DNA of 64,000 nt from Thiodiazotropha sp040506705 (GTDB lineage Bacteria; Pseudomonadota; Gammaproteobacteria; Chromatiales; Chromatiaceae): positions 1 to 64,000 of the forward strand of contig JBEVWG010000038.1 in NCBI GenBank assembly GCA_040506705.1. The letters run 5' to 3'. The translations under genes were made by a program, and so were the position numbers. The notes under the pieces are model-generated. The model was not told where the DNA came from, ran no database searches, and worked only from the letters and a program-made list of their open reading frames with translations. Shown here piece after piece: positions 52,106 to 61,311 of this stretch. Each line of letters begins with the position of its first letter. Positions within the stretch are counted from its first letter, which is position 1.

Positions 52106-53233
52106 TTAGCGGTATTGGCGTAGATACCACCATTCAAAAAACCGTTTCATCCAATGAAAAATGCGCATACTTGGCATTACGATATTTCGCTTCATTGTGC
52201 GGGCAACCAACATACCACTGGTTTGACTGTCCACGATGCAAACAAGCTCCACTTTAAATGTCTCTTCAGCAGGTTTTCCCTGCCAATCGGAGATCAGGTT
52301 TTTCACTGCAGCTTCTGCTTGCAGGTCAGCCATATGAGCCTGTTTCGGCATCCAGTCCGGGCCGGGAAAGCTGCCTGAATCACCAGCCACATAAACACGT
52401 TCCATCCCTTCCACCCGGCACTGTGCATCTGCACGGATCAATCCACCAGGGGAGCGGGGAAGGTCTGTATTGTCGAACCATTGATTGCCCGTCATGCCTG
52501 GCATAAACAGAATCAGATCGGTATCGAATACACCGCCTTGGGTTTCCACGCTGGTGGCTGTGAACTTGACCATCTTATGTCCCAGATGGGTTTCGATGTC
52601 GCGCTTTTTCATCTCTCTTACCAGGCCGGTAACCGCCTTTGGGCCGAGCCGTTGGCCTGGGTTTTCTGCCGGGGTAAAGAAGATCAGTTTAAAATTATCG
52701 CGTCGTTTTTCCAGTCGTAGTTGCCTGTCGATACCGAACAGGAACTCAAACATTGGGCCACCACGCATTGCACTTGGCTCTTTTGGATTGCCTGAAAAAC
52801 CGATTGCTATAATGCCGCCGTCCATCTCTCTTAAACGGTGGCGAATTTTTAAGGTTGCATCGATACCTTCACAGGGTGTGATTGCGTGCTCTATACCGGG
52901 CAGTTTCTTGATAAACCGTCCACCGGAGGCGATGATCAGTCCATCATTGTCAATACTTCCCTCGCTGGTTTCCAGGCTGCGCCCATCGCTACTAAGTCCG
53001 GTTGCCAGGCCCTGTACATGTTTGACATTCATCCGCTTGAAGAAGGGACCCAAGGGGATGATCAGATCACTGGCTTCGCGGATTCCGGAAGGAATCCATA
53101 TGGAGCCTGGGAGATAGTGGAATTCTGCTTTGGGGCTGACAACAGTAATCTCTGCTGAGCTGTTTTTTGCACGTAAGGTTTTGATCGCAGTCAGAGCAGC
53201 GAAACCACTGCCAACAATTGTCACTCTCTGCAT
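52106..53233 (-). CDS. Sulfide:quinone oxidoreductase-like FAD protein
   Basis: About 375 residues from the ATG at 53233 (SD GGGAG eight bases upstream; the frame is open to 53302). An FAD Rossmann motif (VTIVGSGFAALTAIKTL) opens the protein, a second Gly-rich region occurs near GIIAIGFSGNP, and VYVAGDSGSFP precedes the C-terminus. Cysteines in ITPCEGID and VELVCIVDSQ lie near the positions of redox-active Cys in SQR enzymes. Sulfide oxidation fits the sulfur genes elsewhere, but the exact type and acceptor are unproven. The C-terminus carries an amphipathic membrane-binding stretch (FHWMKRFFEWWYLRQYR). Confidence 0.8.
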   Translation of the reverse strand: MQRVTIVGSGFAALTAIKTLRAKNSSAEITVVSPKAEFHYLPGSIWIPSGIREASDLIIPLGPFFKRMNVKHVQGLATGLSSDGRSLETSEGSIDNDGLIIASGGRFIKKLPGIEHAITPCEGIDATLKIRHRLREMDGGIIAIGFSGNPKEPSAMRGGPMFEFLFGIDRQLRLEKRRDNFKLIFFTPAENPGQRLGPKAVTGLVREMKKRDIETHLGHKMVKFTATSVETQGGVFDTDLILFMPGMTGNQWFDNTDLPRSPGGLIRADAQCRVEGMERVYVAGDSGSFPGPDWMPKQAHMADLQAEAAVKNLISDWQGKPAEETFKVELVCIVDSQTSGMLVARTMKRNIVMPSMRIFHWMKRFFEWWYLRQYR

Positions 53234-53365
53234 CTCCATACTCCCAATCTGTAAATGTCTGGTAAATAAACGGCCTACGAACTGGATGAATTCATTATCC
53301 AATGATAAAAAATTTATTGTTGCAGATAGAGGCGTTTAGATACCTTGAAAAAGATAATCATCACT

Positions 53366-53396
53366 AGGGCCTATTCGATTAGTGTTAACAGGCCCT
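53366..53396 (+). repeat. 31-bp TA-associated palindromic repeat, copy 3
   Basis: AGGGCC...TTAGTGTTAACAGGCCCT, with TA on the left and TG on the right. Upstream of the SQR-like gene. Confidence 0.85.
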
Positions 53397-53673
53397 GGTT
53401 TAATTTTATTATTAAATAACCACACTAAGTGCTCACTGTTGCTGCGTCAATAGATTCTCATCTCAAGGTGTCTATTACAAATAGAGTTTGAGGTTATTTT
53501 AGAGTGACTGCTGGACTTTTGGATGATTATCCTAATTGAAGCAGGGGTTATCAACGGGTTCATGGCTATCTGTAAAAAATAATTCAGATTACTTCTGGGG
53601 TTTGTGGTTTTTGTATGGAGACTCATTTTTTGTGAGCTGATATACACCGGCTATTTACACCCCTCCACGAGCT

Positions 53674-53794
53674 GTAGGGTGGGGCCATGCCCCACCAAAA
53701 TGGGGATAGAAGCTCAATATTTTTTAATAATTATTAACCCGGCAAGCAAATGCAATTGTTAACCTGCTTATGGTGGGGCATGGCCCCACCCTAC
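53674..53794. repeat. Inverted repeat of a 24-bp hairpin module also in the 278-bp array
   Basis: GTAGGGTGGGGCCATGCCCC at the left and its inverse at the right (from 53771) enclose about 70 bp. The same 24-mer ends every unit of the array at 2501-3840. An end resembling the copy A repeat (TATTAACCCGGC) lies inside at about 53734. Confidence 0.8.
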
Positions 53795-53899
53795 CTGGAT
53801 AGCGAAACTTGTTTTTCGATATCATCTTGAAATTGGTGGAATATACTGATCTTCCTCCCTGAGGTATAGCTACTAATCCGCGCTAGCCAAATAGATTAA

Positions 53900-54133
53900 T
53901 CACAGGCCGATCAGTTCGGCGTGCAGGCCTTGATACTGGGTTATGGTCAGTAGGTCTTTGCTGTTGACCCTCTCTGGATTGTATTCAAGTACAAAGAGAT
54001 GGGGGCGTTTTTTATCCACATGTACAGAGACCACACCTTCCCGGTTGCGAAACGCATCTTCCAGATTCGCCAAGCCTTTGGTGTCCAGGGTTTCATCAAC
54101 ATGCAGAGTGACATCTGCGAGATCGATATTCAT
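53900..54133 (-). CDS. HMA-fold-like small protein
   Basis: 77 residues with the beta-alpha-beta-beta-alpha-beta feel of heavy-metal-associated domains (VTLHVDETLDTKGLANLEDA, VVSVHVDKKRPHLFVLEY) but no CxxC metal site. A good GGAGAG precedes the ATG. The role is unknown; it stands alone. Confidence 0.72.
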   Translation of the reverse strand: MNIDLADVTLHVDETLDTKGLANLEDAFRNREGVVSVHVDKKRPHLFVLEYNPERVNSKDLLTITQYQGLHAELIGL

Positions 54134-54534
54134 GGTTTCTCTCCTGCTTGGTGTGACGATTCACTAGGCTCTGAGTGTTACCGAACTTACCATGCGGTCC
54201 ACTAGGCACAAAAATATTATTGTAACGGTTCTGTTAGCGACAAATTGGCGGGTAGCCATCAAACAGTGAACCTTAGAGTCAGGTTTACTCACTCCTCATT
54301 ATGAGAATAGCCTGAATACAGGAAAAAACAGCAGGGGCGCTTAATTATGCGTTGTGGCTCTTGTAAAGGGCCTGCCATTCCCTGCGAGCCACGCCTTGAT
54401 CTAACGTATTGGGGCGGCTCTGAATGGTACAGAATCTATGACGAGGTACACTAGCGTAACTCCCGCTGATAACACTAAAAAAGAGTGAGGCAGAGAGAAA
54501 CCAAAGCGTTCTGCGATGCAACCTGAATCAGGAC
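54134..54534. other. Intergenic region with eroded repeat copy
   Basis: About 400 bp. Apart from the repeat core at 54351-54401 nothing was recognised. Confidence 0.35.
54351..54401 (-). mobile_element. Eroded core of the TA-flanked repeat family (copy E)
   Basis: Matches the first internal arm of copy A in reverse orientation. The stem GTGGCTC/GAGCCAC (54354-54360/54386-54392) corresponds to GCGGCTC/GAGCCGC in copy A, a paired change. The outer ends are no longer recognisable. Confidence 0.65.
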
Positions 54535-54891
54535 TCAATTGATGGGTATGGTTTTTGGCGGTGTGCCGCCAGGGACATAAGGGTGGTAGTGCTTGATTTC
54601 CCGTCCGATGTTTCGTTGAACCACAACACCGACAATCTTGTATTCACCCGCTTTCAACTCAATATCCGGATAGCCCTGGTTGAGGGCAACCAGCCGTTTA
54701 TCCGATTCACTTTTCGAAATGTATTGGCGGAACCATCTTTCACCTTGGGCTTCAGCAACCACATAGGCGCCGGTGGCACAGATTTCCGAGGGTTCGATGA
54801 CTATGATGCATTTTTCCGGAAATTCCGGTTGCATGCTGTCATCCAGTACCTGTAGGGGGTAGAGTTCGTTATAACTGCAATCATTACTCAT
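54535..54891 (-). CDS. S24-like (LexA/UmuD-fold) peptidase-type protein
   Basis: 118 residues without an HTH domain. DDSMQPEFPEKCIIVIEPSE holds the serine of S24 sites (DSM-x-P), and KRLVALNQGYPD lies where the Lys base would be, although the catalytic Lys is not certain. Stand-alone S24 domains can be UmuD-like or regulatory. The C-terminal tail (YHPYVPGGTPPK) is Pro/Gly-rich. Confidence 0.75.
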   Translation of the reverse strand: MSNDCSYNELYPLQVLDDSMQPEFPEKCIIVIEPSEICATGAYVVAEAQGERWFRQYISKSESDKRLVALNQGYPDIELKAGEYKIVGVVVQRNIGREIKHYHPYVPGGTPPKTIPIN

Positions 54892-55014
54892 GAGCTATCA
54901 CACTATTTACTTCACGGTTTATTCAACTTGGCAGCACAATATATCCTGTTCAGTGGTTCAGTGCACAGCTTCATAATAACCATGCCTGATATATGGAATA
55001 GTCTATTTCACTAG

Positions 55015-56904
55015 ATGCTGCGCGCATATCAGACTGAATTTCGATACCATGCTCGTTTTGATTCACCGCAGACCACTATGGCCCACCATATCTCATCCCA
55101 AAGTTCTGTCCATACCGATAGGCGGGATCTTCACAATCTGAAAAGCATGCTGCCATTTCTTTGGGAGTATCGGGGGCGTGCTATGTTTGCCCTGGGCTGT
55201 CTGGTATTGGCCAAACTGGCTAATGTCGGTATACCTCTGCTGCTCAAGGAGATTGTGGATGGCTTGGAAACTGGTGAGCAAACGATACTGATACTGCCCC
55301 TTTTCCTGCTGCTGGCTTATGGCGCCTTGAGGCTTGCCAGCTCCCTTTTCAATGAGTTGCGGGATGCTGTTTTTGCGCGGGTGCGGTATCGGGCAATGCG
55401 AAATCTTTCCAATCGTGTCCTGACCCATCTGCATGAACTGTCGCTACGATTCCACCTGGAGCGTAAGACGGGGGCGATCAGCCGCGATCTTGAACGGGGT
55501 ACCCGCTCGGTCAGCACTATTCTGAACTACATGGTTTTCAGTATCTTACCGATGGTGGTGGAGTTTTCCCTGGTGGCAGCGGTACTGCTTACTCAATATG
55601 ACATTGCCTTTAGCCTGGTAACCTTTGGCACTGTGATTATCTATGTCGGCTTTACCCTCGCAATTACAGAGTGGCGCATGGAGTATCGCCATATCATGAA
55701 TCGTCTCGATTCCGAGGCCAATAGCCAGGCCTTCGACAGCTTGATCAATTACGAAACTGTTAAGTATTTCGGCAACGAAAAGCTGGAGCTTCACCGCTTC
55801 GATGAGACGCTCTCAAACTGGGAGGAGAATGCGGTAAAAAGTCAGACCTCAATGTCTCTGCTGAATTTCGGGCAAGGGGGCATCATTGCAGTCGGTGTTA
55901 CCTTTATTATGATCTTTGCTGCCAAAGGGGTTGTTGATGGCACTATGACCATCGGTGACCTGGTGCTGGTCAATGCCTTCATGCTGCAGCTCTTTATCCC
56001 CCTTAATTTTCTTGGCATCGTCTATCGTCAGATCAAATACTCCCTTGCCGATATGGATCTGATCTTTAAACTTTTAGAACAAGAGCCAGAGATCACCGAT
56101 GCTGAGGATGCAACCAGCTTAGTTCTGCAGGGTGGGGAAGTACGTTTTGAGCAGGTCGATTTTTCCTATCAGTCAGAGCGACAGATCCTGCGTAAAGTGG
56201 ACTTTACCCTGAAGGCCGGAGAGAAACTGGCGGTGGTAGGGCATAGCGGGGCGGGAAAATCGACCCTGTCGCGACTCCTGTTTAGATTCTATGACGTTAC
56301 CCAAGGCGCCATCTTAATCGATGGCCAGGATATCCGTCAGGTTACACGCGAGAGCCTGCGGTCAGCAATCGGCATAGTTCCTCAGGACACTGTACTGTTC
56401 AATGAGAGCATTCTCTATAATCTTGCCTACGGTCGACCTAATGCAACCCAAGAGGAGATTGAAGAGGCTGCACGCATCGCTCAAATCTCAGAATTTATTC
56501 AGCAATTGCCCGATGGTTATCAGACGATAGTCGGGGAGCGCGGGTTGAAGCTTTCCGGAGGCGAAAAACAGCGTGTCGCAATAGCAAGAGCGATGTTGAA
56601 ACGACCACAGATTCTAATCTTTGATGAGGCTACCTCCTCACTCGATACCAAGACAGAACAGGCGATACAGGAGACACTGGGAGAGGTGGCTAGAAACCAC
56701 ACCACCCTGGTGATTGCCCACCGTCTCTCCACTGTGGTCGATGCAGATCGTATTCTGGTGATGGATCAGGGTGCCATTATCGAACAGGGTACCCACCAGC
56801 AGCTGTTGCAGCGTCAGGGGCACTACCAACAGATGTGGTTGTTGCAGCAAAAACAGCAACAGGCCAGTCTGCAGGAATCAACGACAGCAGAGGTCAGACC
56901 TTGA
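55015..56904 (+). CDS. Atm1-type ABC exporter (permease-ATPase fusion)
   Basis: 629 residues (or about 608 if it starts at the ATG at 55078). Six-helix permease (about 55-330) with FDSLINYETVKYFGNEKLE, typical of Atm1/HMT1 exporters of glutathione-linked compounds, then an ATPase with Walker A GHSGAGKSTLSR, signature LSGGEKQRVAIAR and Walker B ILIFDEATSSLD. Likely role: export of glutathione- or sulfur-linked metal complexes for metal balance. A Gln-rich tail ends the protein. Confidence 0.93.
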   Translation: MLRAYQTEFRYHARFDSPQTTMAHHISSQSSVHTDRRDLHNLKSMLPFLWEYRGRAMFALGCLVLAKLANVGIPLLLKEIVDGLETGEQTILILPLFLLLAYGALRLASSLFNELRDAVFARVRYRAMRNLSNRVLTHLHELSLRFHLERKTGAISRDLERGTRSVSTILNYMVFSILPMVVEFSLVAAVLLTQYDIAFSLVTFGTVIIYVGFTLAITEWRMEYRHIMNRLDSEANSQAFDSLINYETVKYFGNEKLELHRFDETLSNWEENAVKSQTSMSLLNFGQGGIIAVGVTFIMIFAAKGVVDGTMTIGDLVLVNAFMLQLFIPLNFLGIVYRQIKYSLADMDLIFKLLEQEPEITDAEDATSLVLQGGEVRFEQVDFSYQSERQILRKVDFTLKAGEKLAVVGHSGAGKSTLSRLLFRFYDVTQGAILIDGQDIRQVTRESLRSAIGIVPQDTVLFNESILYNLAYGRPNATQEEIEEAARIAQISEFIQQLPDGYQTIVGERGLKLSGGEKQRVAIARAMLKRPQILIFDEATSSLDTKTEQAIQETLGEVARNHTTLVIAHRLSTVVDADRILVMDQGAIIEQGTHQQLLQRQGHYQQMWLLQQKQQQASLQESTTAEVRP

Positions 56905-56935
56905 TGCCTGATTCTCTACCGATAGGGATTTGTCG

Positions 56936-58081
56936 ATGAAAGTCTATCTGGTAGGTGGTGCAGTGCGGGACCAGCTATTGGGTCTCCCCTTTAGCGAACG
57001 GGACTGGGTGGTTGTGGGTGCTACCCCGGAAGAGATGCTTGCGAAAGGATATACTCGAGCTGATATGGATTTTCCCGTATTCCTCCATCCAGAGAGTGGT
57101 GAAGAGTACGCACTGGCAAGAGTCGAAGTAAAAACTGCTCCCGGTTATAAAGGATTTGAGCTTTCATACGGAGCTGAGATTACCCTCGAGCAGGATCTGC
57201 TTCGTCGTGATCTTACGATCAACGCTTTAGCGATGGACGATTCGGGCAATGTTATTGATCTCTGCGAGGGACAGCGTGATCTGGATGAGGGGCTGCTGCG
57301 TCACATTACCCCGGCTTTCAGTGAAGACCCACTGAGGCTGCTGCGCATTGCCCGTTTTGCAGCGAAACTGGGAGAGTGGGGATTTAGGGTTGCCCACGCA
57401 ACCCATGGATTGATGAAAAATATGGCCACTGAGTCAGAGTTACAGACGCTCTCTGCAGAGCGAGTCTGGCGGGAGATGAGCCGATCGATGAGCGAATCAC
57501 AACCCTGGCGTTTTTTCGAAGTACTGCATCGTTGCGGGGCTTTGCAGGGATTGCTACCAGAAGTGGCACAGGAGATGGATAGGGATTCCGCCGGACATGG
57601 CTCTGCAGAGGTATCTCAACTGGTGTCAGGACTCAAGCGTGTTGTATCCATAAGCGATGAGTCTGCGGTCCGCAGTTCTGTGGCGCTGTTTCATAGCGCA
57701 CAAAAGCAGTCTGATGCCAAGAGCTGGATAGGGTTGCGACGTATCGATAAGCAGACAGCACAAACCTTAGGTGATCTCTTGTATTTCAGTTCGCGACTCG
57801 ATCTTATTGAGGGTACGGATAACCTGTTTGATCTGGTTATGGTGCTCAAACCTCGACAACAGCCTGAGCGATATCAGCGATTTCTGTTAAGCGCAGAGGC
57901 TCTCTGGCCCGCCATAATGGAAAAATTGAATGCCCGTCTGGATCATGCTGTGCAGGTTGTGCTGGAGCCTGTGCCTGAGGAGATCAGTCAGTCGGGATTG
58001 AGGGGGCCGGCGTTGGGCGATGCGATTCGTGCCTGGCGACTGGCCTATCTGCAACAGAAGTTAAACGGGTTGGATAACTGA
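56936..58081 (+). CDS. cca: CCA tRNA nucleotidyltransferase
   Basis: 381 residues from the ATG at 56936 (MKVYLVGGAVRDQLLG). The class II nucleotidyltransferase motif (GGAVRDQLLG, ERDWVVVG) and RRDLTINALAMD are conserved. It adds or repairs the CCA end of tRNA. The C-terminal HD-type region of E. coli Cca is not obvious, so it is probably the short form lacking phosphohydrolase activity. It lies 31 bp after the ABC exporter. Confidence 0.95.
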   Translation: MKVYLVGGAVRDQLLGLPFSERDWVVVGATPEEMLAKGYTRADMDFPVFLHPESGEEYALARVEVKTAPGYKGFELSYGAEITLEQDLLRRDLTINALAMDDSGNVIDLCEGQRDLDEGLLRHITPAFSEDPLRLLRIARFAAKLGEWGFRVAHATHGLMKNMATESELQTLSAERVWREMSRSMSESQPWRFFEVLHRCGALQGLLPEVAQEMDRDSAGHGSAEVSQLVSGLKRVVSISDESAVRSSVALFHSAQKQSDAKSWIGLRRIDKQTAQTLGDLLYFSSRLDLIEGTDNLFDLVMVLKPRQQPERYQRFLLSAEALWPAIMEKLNARLDHAVQVVLEPVPEEISQSGLRGPALGDAIRAWRLAYLQQKLNGLDN

Positions 58082-58113
58082 CCGGATTTTCAGGTTCGTG
58101 ATAGAGTCAGGAT

Positions 58114-59784
58114 ATGCAAGCGGAACAGAAAACAACTTCTAATGAATCTCTCTCTACGCCAGGGATGACTCAGGGCCCCCTGCACAGGTGGCTGACCTGG
58201 CTGGAGAGTATCATTGATCGCAAGCACTGGCCGAGTCTGCGAATCTTGTTTACCGGTAATCTGCTGTTGCCGATCCTTTTTCTGGGGCTGAGCCTGTTGG
58301 TCAGTTTAAGCTCAATTCTGATGCTGATTGGTGAATCAGGCGGCCGGTCTTCTCTACAGGTTGTGTTGCTGCTTGGGATTTCGCTGGCGCTCTTCTCCAT
58401 GGTGTTGGTGATGATTCGTCTGCGCAGTCAACTTCTGCGACCGCTCTCATCGCTGGAGCAGACGGTGAATCAGGTCTGTCAGGGTGAGCCTGTCTCCAGT
58501 AAAAAGACCTTTGAGCCGAGTGGTGTGTTGAGCGGTATGGCTCGTGATATAGACAGTCTGAGCGAAGAGTTGACCGATATCTATGAAGATATGGAGGTCA
58601 GGGTGGCACGTCAGACTCTGCGTCTGGCGCAGAAGACAACATCCCTGCAGGTACTCTACGATGTGGCGGCCGGTATCAATCAATCGGAAAACCTGGATGA
58701 ACTGCTACTACAGTACATGGAGGTTTTTAAACGCATGGTTAACGCCCGCTCAGCTACGGTACATCTTGTTCTGCCGGACGATAAGGTACGTCAGGTTGGA
58801 TGTATCGATCTGGAAGGCAAGCTCTATAACGGTCAGGAATTGTTACCTATAAAGCTATGTCAGTGCGGTATCGCCCTCTCTCCGGGGGATATCCTCTGTA
58901 GCCAGAATCCCCGGCTCTGCACCCATCGTAATGGCAGACGGATGTTCAGCGTAGATGAGGTGGAGCGGGTTTCAGTACCGATGTGGTATCACGGCGATGT
59001 GCTGGGTTTCTACCACCTCTATGTGGACAAGCCTGGTATCTATGATGGGCGTGAAGATGTACTGGATATACTGAATACTATCGGCAGTCATCTGGGTATG
59101 GCAGTTGCCAAACAGAGATCAGACTCCGAAGCCCGGCGTCTATCGATTGTTGAAGAGCGAACATCACTGGCACATGAGCTGCACGATTCCCTCGCTCAGA
59201 CCCTGGCGAGTTTGCGTTTTCAGGTACGTATGCTGGAGGAGACGCTGCAAAATGAGCCAGTGTCTGAGATGGCTGAGCAGGAGGCGAAGCGTATCCATAA
59301 TGGCCTGGATGAGGCCCATGATGAATTGCGGGAACTGATCAATAGTTTTCGAGCTCCTATGGATCAGCGCGGTCTGGTTCCCGCATTGAGCAAGCTGGTA
59401 GAGCGTTTTGACCAGGAGACAGGTATCTCGGCTTTCTTTCAGCCGGACTGCCATATTACCGATCTGGACACCTCACAAGAGATGCAGGCATTGCGGATTG
59501 TCCAGGAATCTTTGGCCAATATCCGTAAACATGCGAATGCCCATACGGTCAGAGTCCTGCTACGTTGTCGTGGGCCGGGACAATATCTTATCCTGGTGGA
59601 AGACGATGGCGTCGGCTTTGAAGGGGCAGCTCCGCAAGGTAACCCAGGCGAACATATCGGTCTGTCGATCATGGAGGAGCGTGCCCGACGTGTGGGTGGC
59701 GAGCTGTCGATAGAGAGTGAGCCTGGAGAAGGGACCCGGGTTGAGCTGGTGATTCGCACTACCAATAATCCGGTAACCATATAG
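58114..59784 (+). CDS. NarX-like sensor histidine kinase
   Basis: 556 residues: two membrane helices (about 45-75 and 80-102) with almost no periplasmic loop, a HAMP-like linker, a GAF domain (about 175-335), HisKA_3 with H357 (HELHDSLAQTLASLRF), and HATPase (about 460-550, VEDDGVGFEG). Because the loop between helices is only a few residues, it does not sense nitrate outside as NarX does. The GAF region holds a CQC...C...C cluster (C249, C251, C262, C269) that could bind a cofactor. It pairs with the response regulator just downstream. Confidence 0.93.
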   Translation: MQAEQKTTSNESLSTPGMTQGPLHRWLTWLESIIDRKHWPSLRILFTGNLLLPILFLGLSLLVSLSSILMLIGESGGRSSLQVVLLLGISLALFSMVLVMIRLRSQLLRPLSSLEQTVNQVCQGEPVSSKKTFEPSGVLSGMARDIDSLSEELTDIYEDMEVRVARQTLRLAQKTTSLQVLYDVAAGINQSENLDELLLQYMEVFKRMVNARSATVHLVLPDDKVRQVGCIDLEGKLYNGQELLPIKLCQCGIALSPGDILCSQNPRLCTHRNGRRMFSVDEVERVSVPMWYHGDVLGFYHLYVDKPGIYDGREDVLDILNTIGSHLGMAVAKQRSDSEARRLSIVEERTSLAHELHDSLAQTLASLRFQVRMLEETLQNEPVSEMAEQEAKRIHNGLDEAHDELRELINSFRAPMDQRGLVPALSKLVERFDQETGISAFFQPDCHITDLDTSQEMQALRIVQESLANIRKHANAHTVRVLLRCRGPGQYLILVEDDGVGFEGAAPQGNPGEHIGLSIMEERARRVGGELSIESEPGEGTRVELVIRTTNNPVTI

Positions 59785-59789
59785 ATTGT

Positions 59790-59824
59790 GGCTGAAACTA
59801 ATCTATTTGGTCGCCGGGTCAATA
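59790..59824. mobile_element. Solo end of the TA-flanked repeat family (copy D)
   Basis: About 75% like the right end of copy A (GGCTGAA...TCGCCGGGT-AATA) and ends in TA. It fills most of the 72-bp gap between the kinase and the regulator, and gives the regulator frame a spurious N-terminal extension. Confidence 0.7.
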
Positions 59825-59856
59825 AACCGAAGCGAGTCTACAAAGGTGACTTAAAC

Positions 59857-60501
59857 ATGCGGGTACTGGTGATAGATGATCATGCTCTGTTTCGTATCGG
59901 CCTTCAGGAACTCCTGGAGCGTCGTGGAATCGATGTGATAGCAATAGGTGATTGCCTGAAAGGTATTGAAACTGTGGCTCATGAGCGACCTGATGTAGTG
60001 CTACTGGATATGCGTATGCCCGACATGACGGGCACTGAAGTGTTGTGCGTTCTGCGTAAGCACTATCCGGAAATGCCAATCAGCATGCTGACAACCAGCA
60101 GAGAGGAGGCAGATGTTATCGACGCGCTGCAGAATGGTGCCCAGGGGTATCTGCTTAAAGACATGGAACCCGATGAACTGATTGATGCCCTGCAGCAGAT
60201 AACCAAGGGGCAGACGGTAGTCGCCAAAGAGCTGACCGGAATTCTTGCCAAAGCAGTGCAGGGGGAGCAGCCCAGCAGTAGTACCCTGGCCTCTTCACTC
60301 GATGAACTGACACCCCGTGAGCGGGAAATTTTGTGCCACCTGGCAGATGGTCAGAGCAATAAAGTTATTGCGCGTAACCTGGGGATCTCTGATGGCACTG
60401 TAAAGCTCCATGTAAAAGCTATCCTGCGTAAACTTGAGGTTCACTCTAGAGTCGAAGCGGCAGTGATCGCTGTGGAACAGAACCTATGTTCGAGAGGTTA
60501 G
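59857..60501 (+). CDS. NarL/FixJ-family response regulator
   Basis: 214 residues from the ATG at 59857 (MRVLVIDDHALFRIGL); an upstream start in the repeat end is rejected. Receiver domain with phospho-acceptor Asp in VVLLDMRMPDM and a C-terminal LuxR-type HTH (LTPREREILCHLADGQSNKV...GISDGTVKLH). It receives phosphate from the kinase upstream. The stop codon TAG is made in part from the 31-bp repeat at 60500. Confidence 0.95.
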   Translation: MRVLVIDDHALFRIGLQELLERRGIDVIAIGDCLKGIETVAHERPDVVLLDMRMPDMTGTEVLCVLRKHYPEMPISMLTTSREEADVIDALQNGAQGYLLKDMEPDELIDALQQITKGQTVVAKELTGILAKAVQGEQPSSSTLASSLDELTPREREILCHLADGQSNKVIARNLGISDGTVKLHVKAILRKLEVHSRVEAAVIAVEQNLCSRG

Positions 60502-60767
60502 GGCCTGTTAACACTAATCTAATCGGCCCTGTTGCCCCTGAAAAAGCGCCAAACAAGGCGCGAGGAGAGAGGTTTTGATCACTCCAAATGAACGACGAGC
60601 AACGCCGAGTGGCGTTTTTTCAGGGGTAACCCGAAGGGCTGAGGCTATTTTTCCGCCCAGCGGCGTTATCATTCGCCTATGTAAAATGACAACACCTCAC
60701 TCATTCTGCCTTGCTGGACGAAAAAATAGTCTCAGCAGGGCCGATTCGATTAGTGTTAACAGGCCCT
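60500..60767. mobile_element. 268-bp element bounded by 31-bp palindromic repeats
   Basis: Inverted 31-bp ends at 60500-60530 and 60737-60767 (one mismatch), each next to TA. Inside are paired segments GCCCCTGAAAAAGCGCC (60534) and GGCGTTTTTTCAGGGG (60612), and a GCGCCAAACAAGGCGC-type hairpin. No gene is carried. It lies between the response regulator and the rhodanese gene, and the left end overlaps the regulator stop codon. Confidence 0.85.
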
Positions 60768-60778
60768 AGGTTGAGTAG

Positions 60779-61243
60779 ATGAAAAATTTTTTAAACCTGA
60801 TAAGCGATTGTCTAGGGGATGTTGAAGAGATCATGCCCTGGATTCTTGAAGAGCGATTGCAGGAAAATCCTGAGCTGCTTGTTGTGGATGTAAGGGAACC
60901 CTATGAATATGCGGCGATGCATATCGAGAACTCGATACATGCACCGAGGGGTATTCTCGAATCTGCTTGTGAATGGGACTATGAAGAGACTATTCCTGAG
61001 CTGGTAAAAGCTCGGCAGAAGGAGGTGGTCGTGGTTTGTCGCTCGGGTTATCGAAGTGTGCTGGCAGCCTTTTCCATGAAGATGCTGGGTTATGAAAACG
61101 TGGCCTCCCTGAAAACCGGCCTGCGCGGCTGGAATGACTTCGAACAGCCGATGGTGGACAAGGATGGTCAACCGGTCGATATTGATGACGCTGACGACTA
61201 TTTTACGCCGAAACTAAGAGAAGATCAGCTCACTCCCAAATAG
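60779..61243 (+). CDS. Rhodanese-domain sulfurtransferase
   Basis: 154 residues. A short N-terminal part is followed by a single rhodanese domain (about 28-130) with active-site Cys in VVVCRSGYRSVLAA (CRSGYR loop). It moves sulfane sulfur from thiosulfate or a carrier to an acceptor. Its start is 11 bp past the 268-bp element, which must therefore carry or border the promoter. Confidence 0.92.
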   Translation: MKNFLNLISDCLGDVEEIMPWILEERLQENPELLVVDVREPYEYAAMHIENSIHAPRGILESACEWDYEETIPELVKARQKEVVVVCRSGYRSVLAAFSMKMLGYENVASLKTGLRGWNDFEQPMVDKDGQPVDIDDADDYFTPKLREDQLTPK

Positions 61244-61264
61244 TCTGCCGGGTAACGTGTGGCT

Positions 61265-61299
61265 CTGCTGCACCCCATCGCAGATTCTCGGTGCAGCAG
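61265..61299. terminator. Hairpin between convergent rhodanese and cysG genes
   Basis: Perfect 10-bp stem CTGCTGCACC/GGTGCAGCAG with a 15-nt loop. There is no clear T-run, but its place between two stop codons suggests a bidirectional terminator. Confidence 0.5.
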
Positions 61300-61311
61300 T
61301 GACCAGCCAGA

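Noticed and set aside
59788..59856. Longer N-terminus of the response regulator
   Set aside because: The extension is translated from a repeat end and has no family match; the ATG at 59857 begins the receiver domain exactly.
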